DNA of 64,000 nt from NCBI RefSeq assembly GCF_001649575.2, contig NC_051430.1:17046810-17110809 (forward strand), written 5' to 3'. This stretch comes from Kryptolebias marmoratus (lineage: Eukaryota; Chordata; Actinopteri; Cyprinodontiformes; Rivulidae). The notes under the pieces are model-generated. The model did not search any database. It was given only the letters and a program-made list of their open reading frames with translations, and had not been told where the DNA came from. A program made the position numbers and the translations under genes. Positions 21,901-28,850 of this stretch are shown here, one piece after another. Within the stretch, counting starts at the first letter, position 1. Every line of letters begins with the position of its first letter.

Positions 21901-23333
21901 TGACAAGAGAAGAGTCTTACCAGTGACATCAAGGTTAATCGTGCTGTGGGTGTCATCAATGCCATACATGACGTCACAGCGGTAAGTACCGGCATCGCTG
22001 GCACGCAGCTTGACGACTGTCAGCGAGGCGTCGCCGACATCCTCGGGGTGACTGGGCACTGATATACGGTTCCTGTAGTTGGGGTCTATCTTTATGACCC
22101 CATTCTGTGCTACCAGCACTGTGGATTCAGTCATGCCAAATATTTTGGTCCATTTAATCCACAGGTAATCTTTGTAAATGATCGCTCCATAGGGACTGGT
22201 GACTGGCGTTGAGTGTGGGATCGGGAAGAAGCAGGGAAGGGTCACCTTCCCTGAGAGAGAGCCGGTGACTGGTTTGATTATTGATGGCTTAAATGCTGAA
22301 AGGGAAAAGAAAAAAAAAGGAAAAAAGCTAAATGCAAGTCATCTTAAATACATTTATAAATTCTGCCTCTTGCTTTCATTTATCCTTTCATCCAAAAACA
22401 TACATTTTTTCTGATTACTCTTACCCTAACACATGTAAGCAGCCAATATGAACGGCCTGAATGATTAGCATTGATTGGGTGGGACAACTACACCCAGCCT
22501 AATAAAAAAAACATGCATCATGTCTTGAAAGGGCCTCTCGGAAAGTTAAGCCTCATCCTCAAAATGATGGGTGTGGGAACACATTTACTACAGAGAGTAC
22601 TGGATGTACAGCATGTTTGTATGAAGTTGGAATAACTGGTTAAAAAGTCATGGTTGCATCACTGCATGTTATGCCTCTGCTTATGTAGACGTTCCCTCTC
22701 AAACAGTCTCTCTATTATCTAAGGCATAGCTATGTGAGCCTGGCAGGTAGCTCCACAATCTACAGCTAATCTCTAATTTCAGTTTTATGTGATGCATGTA
22801 GTAAAATGGAGAGAAGGAACCAGTTTGCATTTTTTTTAATCTTGAGGGTGTTTTTTTCAAGTGGTAGCCAGAGGGAAGGTATGGAGTTGGGGCCATTCAC
22901 AGAGAACAATGTTGGGAATGCTTAGGAAACACTGGTGGGACATCCTCAGAGGCATGAACCTATAGGTGCTTTAACAGGGGGTTTCGTTAGCATGTGCAAT
23001 AAAAACAGCTGGTGAGCGCCTAACTGAAAGATATCGTCACTCTGAGACAGAGACAACACAGGGGACAAACAGAGGCATGGGTGCTAATGGATGTCAAAAC
23101 TTTGTGTCACTTTCTCTTTTGCACCGTAAGAAAATAATGTGTTTGGATGCCAGCTACATTGGACTGCCTCCACAAAGAGGTGGTGTAGAAGACACGGCAA
23201 AGGAGAGGTGATGAGAAGGAACAAGACAGATGAGGGAGGGGGACAGAGGGGAGGGACAGAGGAGACCAGACTTACTTGTTGCAGCTCCACAGAGATAAAA
23301 CAACCACAGGATGTGCTTAAAATTTAGAATCAT
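821..23333 (-). CDS. vcan: versican core protein gene (partial, 3' end outside window)
   Basis: Twelve coding exons on the minus strand encode the lectican architecture: signal peptide, Ig V domain, Link 1, Link 2, a Ser/Thr-rich glycosaminoglycan region in two large exons plus a 66-bp exon, two EGF modules and the first two C-type lectin exons. Every boundary has AG acceptor and GT donor sequence, and the phases agree throughout except across the N gap at 6135-6234. Exon sizes of 375, 175, 128, 294, 114, 114, 159 and 83 bp match the conserved lectican gene structure. Versican is a secreted matrix proteoglycan: the N-terminus binds hyaluronan and link protein, the middle carries chondroitin sulfate, and the C-terminal lectin binds matrix ligands such as tenascins and fibulins (family knowledge). 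Two large GAG exons plus two EGF modules favour versican over aggrecan, brevican or neurocan. I cannot tell which teleost paralogue (vcana or vcanb) this is. The third lectin exon, CCP exon and stop codon are to the left of the window. Confidence 0.96.
1172..1330 (-). CDS. vcan: vcan C-type lectin domain, exon 1 of 3
   Basis: This 159-bp phase 1-1 exon encodes [38 protein letters not shown] and [10 protein letters not shown]. These are the first strand, first cysteines and helix region (WDSAE...GAHL) of the lectican C-type lectin domain. Exon length and phase match lecticans. Acceptor CTTGCTTCAG, donor GTAAG. Confidence 0.97.
1331..3502. other. vcan intron between EGF 2 and lectin exon 1
   Basis: AT-rich intron sequence with no recognisable exon. 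It contains one dispersed repeat (about 1755-1862), a short imperfect (ATGT)n stretch at 2078-2100 and a (CAA)n run at 3018-3030. Confidence 0.7.
1755..1862 (+). repeat. dispersed repeat, GAAGACATTTCGCTTCTCATCC family
   Basis: Contains AAGCAAAAACAACTGGACTT followed by TTTCTGAAGACATTTCGCTT and CTCATCCGAGGACTT. A reverse-oriented, diverged relative is at about 41575-41672. I recognise this as a common teleost interspersed repeat; its class is not clear from this fragment. Confidence 0.6.
3503..3616 (-). CDS. vcan: vcan EGF module 2 exon (calcium-binding type)
   Basis: This 114-bp phase 1-1 exon encodes [19 protein letters not shown], then [16 protein letters not shown]. The D-x-D-E-C start with CRNGGTC and a following aromatic-rich strand is the calcium-binding EGF signature. 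It is nearly identical in layout to the second versican EGF ([11 protein letters not shown]). The acceptor was set at AAAG|AG because that gives the conserved 114-bp size and the correct phase; the alternative AG two bases downstream would break the frame. Confidence 0.96.
3706..3819 (-). CDS. vcan: vcan EGF module 1 exon
   Basis: This 114-bp phase 1-1 exon encodes [19 protein letters not shown], then [17 protein letters not shown]. The six EGF cysteines and the CLNGG and GYTGPQC signatures are present. It follows GAG-beta after an 88-bp intron. There is one extra Cys in the CSCSC segment compared with the usual VCTC. Acceptor TTTTCCAACAG, donor GTAGG. Confidence 0.95.
3908..7182 (-). CDS. 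vcan: vcan GAG-beta exon (interrupted by assembly gap)
   Basis: This single large exon of about 1060 visible residues is Ser/Thr/Glu-rich with no folded domain. It starts [15 protein letters not shown] and ends [11 protein letters not shown] before a GTATG donor, phase 1-1. It carries about eight Ser-Gly dipeptides. The best chondroitin sulfate attachment candidates are an acidic cluster at 5652-5720 ([20 protein letters not shown]) and EDDSGDGS at about 5131-5160. A 100-N gap at 6135-6234 breaks the frame: sequence on its two sides is in different frames, so the N count is not the true size. A 116-bp near-perfect repeat flanks the gap. The length is well below mammalian GAG-beta (about 1750 residues). 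Confidence 0.93.
5652..5720 (-). other. vcan: putative chondroitin sulfate attachment cluster
   Basis: Four Ser-Gly dipeptides occur within about 20 residues ([20 protein letters not shown]), surrounded by acidic residues. This is the context favoured by xylosyltransferase for starting glycosaminoglycan chains. It is the densest such cluster in the visible core protein. A second candidate, EDDSGDGS, lies at about 5131-5160. Confidence 0.65.
5976..6091 (-). repeat. GAG-beta internal repeat, copy on the C-terminal side of the gap
   Basis: These 116 bp match 6365-6480 with only two differences that I can see. The encoded segment includes [18 protein letters not shown] then [10 protein letters not shown]. 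The two copies face each other across the N gap in the same orientation, 389 bp apart in assembly coordinates. Confidence 0.9.
6135..6234. other. assembly gap (100 N) inside vcan GAG-beta
   Basis: Exactly 100 N, a conventional unknown-size gap. The codon positions on each side require the missing length to be 2 modulo 3 if the exon is intact. Confidence 0.95.
6365..6480 (-). repeat. GAG-beta internal repeat, copy on the N-terminal side of the gap
   Basis: Direct repeat partner of 5976-6091, encoding [18 protein letters not shown] then [10 protein letters not shown]. Similarity fades outside about 116 bp on both sides, so the true unit boundaries may be hidden by the gap. Confidence 0.9.
7300..7365 (-). 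CDS. vcan: vcan small exon between GAG-alpha and GAG-beta (putative)
   Basis: A 66-bp open segment lies between an acceptor (TATTCTTTGCAG) and a GTATTC donor and is phase 1-1, so it joins both neighbours in frame. Encoded residues begin [12 protein letters not shown] and end EESEKSTK, acidic and Ser/Gln-rich. It is not one of the classical mammalian versican exons. The support is splice signals, phase compatibility and an open frame; without transcript data it could be a chance exon or an alternatively used one. Confidence 0.6.
9690..10030 (-). mobile_element. Tc1-like transposase remnant
   Basis: Read on the minus strand it gives [20 protein letters not shown], then [12 protein letters not shown], which is Tc1/mariner transposase sequence of the type K-x-L-L-S-x-K-N-x-x-A-R-L-x-F-A. 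Upstream, in a shifted frame, the plus strand also shows the CCACCACCATG block that corresponds to the HGGGSV motif read on the minus strand. Frame breaks make it inactive. Confidence 0.85.
10205..10425 (+). repeat. dispersed repeat family A, copy 1
   Basis: Contains AGGTCAATATCTGTAAAACT, GGACGTACATCCAGTAATTA and GAGATATCTTGCTAA. It shares these blocks in the same order with copies at about 43700-44095, 60985-61155 and 63540-63765. Confidence 0.65.
13015..13260 (+). mobile_element. degenerate transposase C-terminus, Tc1/mariner-like (copy 1)
   Basis: A plus-strand frame reads [18 protein letters not shown], then [14 protein letters not shown] after stops. This resembles the C-terminal end of Tc1/mariner-type transposases (HLW...LL.....RAVLAAKGGPT.Y). 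Related copies lie at 50330-50610 (minus) and 55000-55215 (plus). Confidence 0.65.
13692..14771 (-). CDS. vcan: vcan GAG-alpha exon
   Basis: This 1080-bp phase 1-1 exon encodes 360 residues of Ser/Thr/Pro/Glu-rich, low-conservation sequence beginning [14 protein letters not shown] and ending QIQNTSG. Its position directly after Link 2, its composition and its symmetrical phase identify it as GAG-alpha, the exon skipped in V1 and V3 isoforms of other vertebrates. It is much shorter than mammalian GAG-alpha (roughly 950-1000 residues). Only two Ser-Gly dipeptides are present (LDSGITP and NTSG), so it may carry little chondroitin sulfate. Several N-glycosylation sequons (for example NQTD) and a [11 protein letters not shown] mucin-like run occur. 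Confidence 0.9.
14772..18753. other. 4-kb vcan intron between Link 2 and GAG-alpha
   Basis: No exon is recognisable. The only notable feature is a (T)n(G)n tract at 16165-16197. The remainder is ordinary AT-rich intron. Confidence 0.65.
16165..16197 (+). repeat. oligo(T)-oligo(G) tract
   Basis: About 20 T followed directly by about 12 G. It is a low-complexity homopolymer junction that is error-prone in sequencing. Confidence 0.9.
18754..19047 (-). CDS. vcan: vcan Link module 2 exon
   Basis: This single 294-bp phase 1-1 exon is the conserved size for lectican Link 2. It encodes [67 protein letters not shown] and FGAYCIG. The four conserved Link cysteines are all present. An additional cysteine lies in VFCLY, where other versicans have a non-cysteine residue (human reads VRTLY, from memory). 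The end of the exon (CIG|GKRAV after splicing) leads into GAG-alpha. Confidence 0.96.
19048..20453. other. vcan intron between Link 1 and Link 2
   Basis: AT-rich; no exon, element or structured repeat recognised. Confidence 0.6.
20454..20581 (-). CDS. vcan: vcan Link module 1, second half
   Basis: This 128-bp exon (phase 2 in, 1 out) begins [13 protein letters not shown] and contains GVRSYG and [11 protein letters not shown], supplying cysteines 3 and 4 of Link module 1. The 175 plus 128 bp split of Link 1 is the standard lectican and link-protein exon structure. Acceptor TTTTGTACAG, donor GTAAG. Confidence 0.96.
20764..20938 (-). CDS. vcan: vcan Link module 1, first half
   Basis: This 175-bp exon (phase 1 in, 2 out) encodes [17 protein letters not shown], then [15 protein letters not shown], then [14 protein letters not shown]. 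These match the first half of Link module 1 in lecticans, including the first two conserved cysteines. Unusually there is an extra cysteine after the conserved Trp (DAGWC, where the family has leucine); the TGT codon is unambiguous. Link modules bind hyaluronan (family knowledge). Donor GTTAGC, acceptor TTGCCAG. Confidence 0.96.
20939..21920. other. vcan intron between Ig and Link 1
   Basis: No exon or repeat recognised. Confidence 0.6.
21921..22295 (-). CDS. vcan: vcan Ig V-type domain exon
   Basis: This 375-bp, phase 1-1 exon encodes the whole Ig-like domain of the G1 hyaluronan-binding region. Visible hallmarks are KVTLPCFF with the first Ig cysteine, the core tryptophan in [24 protein letters not shown] and [13 protein letters not shown] with the second cysteine and the DxGxYxC signature. 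The VLVAQNG and RCDVMYGI blocks are characteristic of lecticans and link proteins. In the family this domain makes the contact with link protein (HAPLN), while hyaluronan binding is by the Link modules. Confidence 0.97.
22296..23275. other. vcan intron between signal-peptide and Ig exons
   Basis: No exon recognised; purine-rich GAGG stretches at 23199-23260 only. Confidence 0.6.
23276..23333 (-). CDS. vcan: vcan coding exon 1: signal peptide
   Basis: The acceptor (minus TTCTTCCCAACAG) sits immediately before ATG at 23331-23333. The 58-bp exon encodes [19 protein letters not shown], a typical hydrophobic secretion signal, and ends after the first base of a Thr codon (phase 1) at a GTAAG donor. 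Placing the start codon at the first base of the exon, with a short signal peptide in a 58-bp exon, fits the vertebrate versican arrangement. An in-frame TTG further upstream is intronic and is not a start. Confidence 0.9.
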
Positions 23334-24194
23334 CTGTTGGGAAGAAAACAAAGCAAAACAAACAAAAAGCTTGCATTAGAAAACACATCAAGTAAGCCAT
23401 TGTGTTCATCTTTCTTCTTGCAAATCTTCTTTTAAAGAGATGAACATGTATATAAACATTAGTCCAAGATTTATGTGGTATTACATCACAACTAACTATA
23501 TTATATATATTAATTATATTAAAATAACAAAAAAGACTATATTTACCATAAATAATAGATAATATCTCATGAGCCACTGGAAAAATTTCCTGAAACTCTA
23601 AGAAAATAATATTGGCTGCACACAACTCTTTAACCTTAGCCTACACAAAAATACTTTATTTCAGAACATTTCACAGATATTGAGAGCTAGAGGTTTGGTG
23701 GGGTCACCGCTGCCAGTTCATGCTTCAGTATAACAGATCATGCATGATCAGGCGAGAAAGTGCATGACACTGTGCATAATGTCATTTTCAAGGTTTGATG
23801 AAAGTAACTAAAACAAACAGTCAATTCCCAGTGTAAGACAATCTAAAACTCTGGCATGAAAGGTGGTGGATGATATACACTCCTTCAAATACAATGCTGG
23901 GCTTTGAAAAACAAAAAACAAACGAAAAAATAAAAAATAGTTATTCAGGCATGTTTTCAGTGAATATGTGGGTGGTAGAATTGAGAGGTAAAACTTCCTG
24001 TGGGGTCAACCTTTCAGAGGTTTTGGAGACAGGAGGACGGGAGCAGCAAGCCCCTTGCCCTCATTAGCACCCCACTGTATAAACACCAGGGTTGGGTCTC
24101 AGGGGGGGAGATGAGAACTTTAGGAGCTCTTCATCAAATGGCAATTAGCAACCAAAGTTCATCATTACAAAAGCATCAGGACAGTACACACACA

Positions 24195-24244
<50 letters not shown>

Positions 24245-24961
24245 AGTTAGGGATTGGCATGTCAATCAAAAAGCCACTCTAAATTAAATAGGATTTAAGT
24301 CAGTGGATCTTGGAAAACATGTGCAGAAAGCCTGAGCAAACATTAATATCCACATGTTTGAATATAAAACTCATCAATAGGCATTATCAGCACGATCACA
24401 GGCCTCTAACTGGTGGAAGCCTTTTCTTTTTGGTGGTGGGATGGGTGTGGGTGTGGGTCACTTCTTGCGCTGCTCGGAGCCAGGATGCTCCGCGCCGCGG
24501 AGGATAAATGCCTGCGACTGTCAACGTCATTTCATCACAGAACTGACAGCTGGTTTTTTAGTGCTCTTTATCTCCTGGGTAATCTCAGAAACAATGCCTG
24601 CTTCATTTAGAAGCAGAACATGTGATAATAAGGGCCTTATCATTTCAAACTGCATGATAACTAAATAAATTTTAAAAAAAAAATTATAATAATCCAAGAG
24701 GATTGTGTTTAGAGCTTCCTGTCCTCATTGCGCAGCGGGATGCTGCAAGTTATCTGAGGACAGCGCGCGCTCATCACTGAGTGTATTGTTTGTAAACTGA
24801 TAAGTCTGATTTGCCATATTATCAGACATGTACCTCACTATCACAGCAAAGTAATACATGCTGAACAGAGATTAGAGCAGCCAAATGTTCTGATTTGGGT
24901 TCAAAGACAGATTATCAAAAGACAGTTTACAGGGGAAGAAATTGAGACCCAAACTACTTAC
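23334..24961. other. vcan first intron
   Basis: Contains a (TA)n microsatellite (24197-24240) and a CpG-containing patch at 24470-24510 and 24730-24775. No exon recognised. Confidence 0.6.
24197..24240 (+). repeat. (TA)n microsatellite
   Basis: About 22 uninterrupted TA dinucleotides in vcan intron 1; likely polymorphic in length. Confidence 0.97.
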
Positions 24962-25240
24962 GGTTTAAAGGTGTTTCACTCCATAAACAAACAGAAAATA
25001 TTCATATAAGTCCTAAAATTAAGGTGGTCCCGGCGCGTAACATGCGTGCGTAAAAACGTGCCCAAGACAGGTCCGCTCCAAATTGACGCAGAGGCACTTT
25101 TTCCTTCCCAGTGAGAACTTTTCTTCTTGATGCTCCTCAGCTGAAAGGTCCCGCTCCAGGGCGATCTTAGTTCTGAACGGAGCAACAGAACCCGTGAAGT
25201 GTTGGCAAGAAACTAATTCAATTTTGCCTAACCCACGTTG
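24962..25240 (-). other. vcan: vcan noncoding first exon (5' UTR), approximate 5' end
   Basis: The coding start exon begins with its splice acceptor directly before the ATG, so the 5' UTR must come from an upstream exon. A strong donor (GTAAGT on the minus strand, with its GT at plus 24960-24961) ends a GC-richer, CpG-containing block. This block is the only plausible first exon I see between 23.3 and 25.4 kb. The 5' end at about 25240 is a guess, placed below a TTTTTAAAC motif on the minus strand (about 25266-25274). No in-frame ATG before the donor suggests extra coding sequence. Confidence 0.5.
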
Positions 25241-25380
25241 TCACTTCGTCAGAGAGGAGGAGCCCGTTTAAAAAGTGAATGAGAGACCTTCTGAAGGAGG
25301 AGGGGAGGGGGGATCAATTTGGCCGCGCGCCTGAGAGGTGCTCCTCATCCAATCACGCTGCTGTGATATAAACCATCCTT
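25241..25380 (-). promoter_or_regulatory. vcan: candidate vcan core promoter
   Basis: This is the GC/CpG-rich stretch just upstream of the inferred first exon. On the minus strand it reads, in order, a TTTATATC TATA-like motif (about 25365-25373), an inverted CCAAT box (CCAATCAC on plus at about 25350), a GCGCGCGGCC CpG block (25321-25332), a pyrimidine-rich tract and TTTTTAAAC. A retroelement poly(A) end abuts it at 25382-25398. The evidence is motifs and position only; the transcription start was not determined. Confidence 0.35.
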
Positions 25381-25381
25381 C

Positions 25382-26165
25382 TTTTTTTTTTTTTTTTTGG
25401 TCAAGTGCACTTTATTTTCACGGTTAATATTGACAAGTAGTCAAACAAGAGCAACTGCATTTGGTGCGAAACAGAGTGCTGAATTAAAAAAAAAAGTTGA
25501 AACTGAGTTGTTAAAGCTAAAAGAAAACAGAACTTAAGCTAAAAGTAGAAATAAATAAATAAAGTAAAGTACCACTAGCAGGGTGAATTTACATGTTACA
25601 GCAGCAAGATTACACAGACAAAAAAGGGGAAAAATACAGAAAATATAGAAAAAGAGACAAAAAGCAACAATAAAACAAAATAGCATAATATATATATATA
25701 TCACAGCTTGCCCTATTTTTTCCACATGGGCGGTTCCACTTCACTTCAAGTTCTACTCAGTATCTCAGCTGTTCCTAGGACTACGCTCTTCTGGACAGAG
25801 ATCTCTGAGGTTGTTCCTGGGATCTGTTGAAGCCACTCTTCCAGTTTGGGGGTCACGGCACCGAGTGCTCCGATGACCACTGGCACCACTGAGATCTGAC
25901 TCTCCACAACTTCTCTACTTTCTCTTTCAGTCCCGGGTATTTCTCCAGCTTCTCATGCTCCGTCTTCCTGATGTTACAGTCGCTCGGGACTGCTACATCT
26001 ATCACCTCTGCTTTCTTCTGCAACTTATCTATGACCTCAATGTCTGGTTGGTTAGCCATCATCTGTTTGTCAGTCTGGATCTGGAAGTTCCACAGTATCT
26101 TAGCCCTGCCATTCTCCATCACGCTTTGTGGATTCTATACTCTGTACAGATGTTCCTGTACACTA
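25382..26165 (-). mobile_element. LINE-type retroelement 3' fragment
   Basis: On the minus strand an open stretch (26122 down to about 25853) encodes ILWNFQIQTDKQMMANQPDI, then EVIDVAVPSDCNIRKTEHEK and LEKYPGLKEKVEKLW. This matches the C-terminal part of a family of LINE-encoded reverse transcriptase polyproteins common in fish. Downstream on the same strand is untranslated sequence, an AATAAA signal (25411-25416) and a 17-base poly(A) ending at 25382. The element is therefore 5'-truncated, in the same orientation as vcan, and inserted about 140 bp upstream of the inferred vcan promoter. Frame decay after the conserved part suggests it is inactive. Confidence 0.8.
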
Positions 26166-26809
26166 TTCCAGCCACTTGGCTAAAAGCTAAAAGTAACATA
26201 AGGGAACAAAAATAGAGCAAATATAATGAAGCACGTTTTAAAGAGGACAAGGACTGAAGAGCTCTCAATGTATTTCTATGAGGAAAATGTTCGTGAAGTT
26301 AAATATTTTGAATAATATAAAAGTTACAACAAAAAAAGTCTTAATGTCCATCTCCTGAAGGAGCTGAACATTTTGATATCTGAAAAGACCAAACTAGCAT
26401 AAAGTATGCAGAAGTGGTTAGATTGCAAAAAACGTACAGAAAAATAACAATCAGAAAAATGCTGAATCAGCATCCACACTATTAGAAACACTGTTACCAC
26501 CTTTAAACTGGTTTATAGAACACCCATGTCTATGAAGCTACACAAAAAAACAACTCAACAACTCTTTTGTTTTTTTGGATAGCAACGCTGTCATATTTGT
26601 GCAATAGAAACAGGGTGGTGCAGATTTCTCTGCTTGAGTTTGTCCCAAAAGCCCAGCCCTGTGAACATTTTCTCCATTCTCTCCCCAGAACGACTCAAGA
26701 CAGTCTCATCTCTCATGAGAAGACCATAAGATGCAGACTAAAATGTACAAATCAGCCTTGATTTGTCGATGATAAACTTACAATAGGTGTTGTGTTTTTA
26801 TAAAAGCAG

Positions 26810-27181
26810 CATGGATCGGAGGAGCTCTGTGGTTTGTTTCCACGTGGGGGAGATGCCGGACCGCAGCCTTTTGGCTTCGCTAATGATCACTGTTGCCGAC
26901 GTGTAGGAGGGTTTCGCCAAGTTCGGTTTGAAGAAGCTGGTTGTGACAGAACAGCGAGTGACCTGAATAGATACGAATATGCCACGTTGTGATGAACTGA
27001 CTGCATTCCCTGTGTGACAGCTCGTGCCATCTCGTAGGAGAATATTTCACTGTCATTGCTGTTTAAAGGGTGGTCGCAAACACAGAGTTCAGTGAGAGTG
27101 CAACAAAAAATTCACGTACCGGCTTGCAATTTTGCGTCACCAACTAGTCTCCCAACAGTTGCAGCTCAGTGAGACACCACC
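26810..27181 (+). mobile_element. diverged inverted-repeat element, right end preserved
   Basis: The right end reads CAACTAGTCTCCCAACAGTT, GCAGCTCAGTGAGACACCACC, then TTAA (27182-27185). It aligns with the right end of the 33809-34237 element. The left terminus could not be identified, so the start is approximate. Confidence 0.5.
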
Positions 27182-28389
27182 TTAAGCAGGCAGTGTGAGC
27201 AGAGGATGGTACACACTGTTCCTCTTGTGACTTTCTGTAGCTTTTAACAGTTCATTATTTTTCGTTCTAAAACTAAACCACCTCATCCAATGACAGAAGA
27301 GGCCAACAAAGGCAGGAGGAAGTGTTGCTCCCAACGTGAAAGCCTGGAGAGGTAATCAGCCATTTACGGTTCTCCATTTATGATTTCTTAAATCATTAAA
27401 TAAGCAAAAAACATCTTGCTTAGACCACATTCCTGCCATCAGAGTAAAATATGACTATAAAGAAATGTGTTTGCATGTCAGGGCCATCTTTATTTCAATC
27501 AACTACTGAGCAGATGACCAATTAAATCAGCCAAATTAGTGTTTAGTGACAGATTTATGTTGTAACCAAATCTTAGATTATACAAAATAAGGACACAAAA
27601 GATGGTCAGAATATAGATAAGCATTTGACAACAAATAAAAGTTAAAATGCCAGTTGATGCACACTGGATAGAGACAAACTAATTGTTCTAAATTATTATG
27701 GTTGTCTGAAGCCAGCTGAGAGGCAGCAGTTAAAGCAGAGGTGAAAAGTTTCTGAGATAAAAAGCCTGCCCCTGAGGCTTGAGGGCTCTTGTAAACAGTC
27801 ATAGATGCCTCCTCTACACCTGTGAACATTGTAATCATGTGGAGGCCCAGCAGCAGCCATGTTACATCTGTCCCCTGCAAGGCTGGACTGGTCTGAACAG
27901 CCAGGCTCGGAGACAAAAAGGGAGGCAAAGAAAGTAGCAGTTCAGATAGAAAGGGAAGGCTGTGGGGGCAGTGGGTTCTTAATTGGAACTAATTTCCTGC
28001 CACACATGTGCTACCTGTAACATATTGTAGTGGTTTTAACCGGGAAAAAAACTGACAAAATATAAAAATGACACCTAAACATGGGTTTTAAATGTGCAGT
28101 TGGAGGCAAAAAAAAGCACTTTGGGAATAGAGAGAAAACAAATCTAACAATCTGATAAAAACAGCATAGTGAAACAGATCAAAGATGTCAAACTAACAAC
28201 TTTCCAAAACTTCTCGCAGCCTAAAGTGATAGTTTAGATGTTTAAAGTGGGGACCTGTGAGGGTATGAACACCAAATATCTTCCCAGCTGTATACAACTT
28301 TTTTTCCAGGTCCTCATTACCAACAACAGCCTACAGCCTGTTTCAGAGCTGACAGTACAGTGTACAGAAAACAACCTGTTAAGTTAAGT

Positions 28390-28850
28390 TAGACACCAGC
28401 AGAATGGGCGAGATGATCATTGACTTCCTCAAATGCGCACCTCCTCGCTCTCCTCTCATCGTCAGCAGCACTGCTGTAAAGGAGGTGGACTCTGCCGTGT
28501 TCCTGGGAATCTCCGTCACCGAGGACCTGAAACATGTAGGGCACTCAAACAAGGTTATTAAGAAGGCTCACAGGAGGATGTATGCACTTAGGGTGCTTAA
28601 AAAGCTAAACATCCCTACAGATGTGCGTGCCCAGTTCTACAGAGCCACCGTGGGGAGCGTCCTGAGCTCCTCTGTTCCAGTGTTTTACCCTGGCTCTGCT
28701 GCCCACATGAAACATCAACTTCGTCACATTGTTTAGTTGGGCAGTAAACCGACTGTAAAACAGCAGCTGATGGTGGATCCGCACAATGCCAGGGTCATGA
28801 GACGGACTTGGAAGATAGCACAGGCCTCAAGTCACCAGGCGCTGCCAATT
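28390..28850 (+). mobile_element. CR1/L2-type LINE reverse transcriptase fragment
   Basis: An open stretch encodes GEMIIDFLKCAPPRSPL, then EVDSAVFLGISVTEDL, KAHRRMYALRVLKKLNIP and FYRATVGSVLSSSVPVFYPG. This is the thumb/C-terminal region of CR1/L2/Rex1-type reverse transcriptases (K-x-x-E-M-I-x-D-F ... F-L-G ... L-R-x-L-K-K). The catalytic palm is absent and a stop follows, so it is a 5'-truncated relic. Confidence 0.85.
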
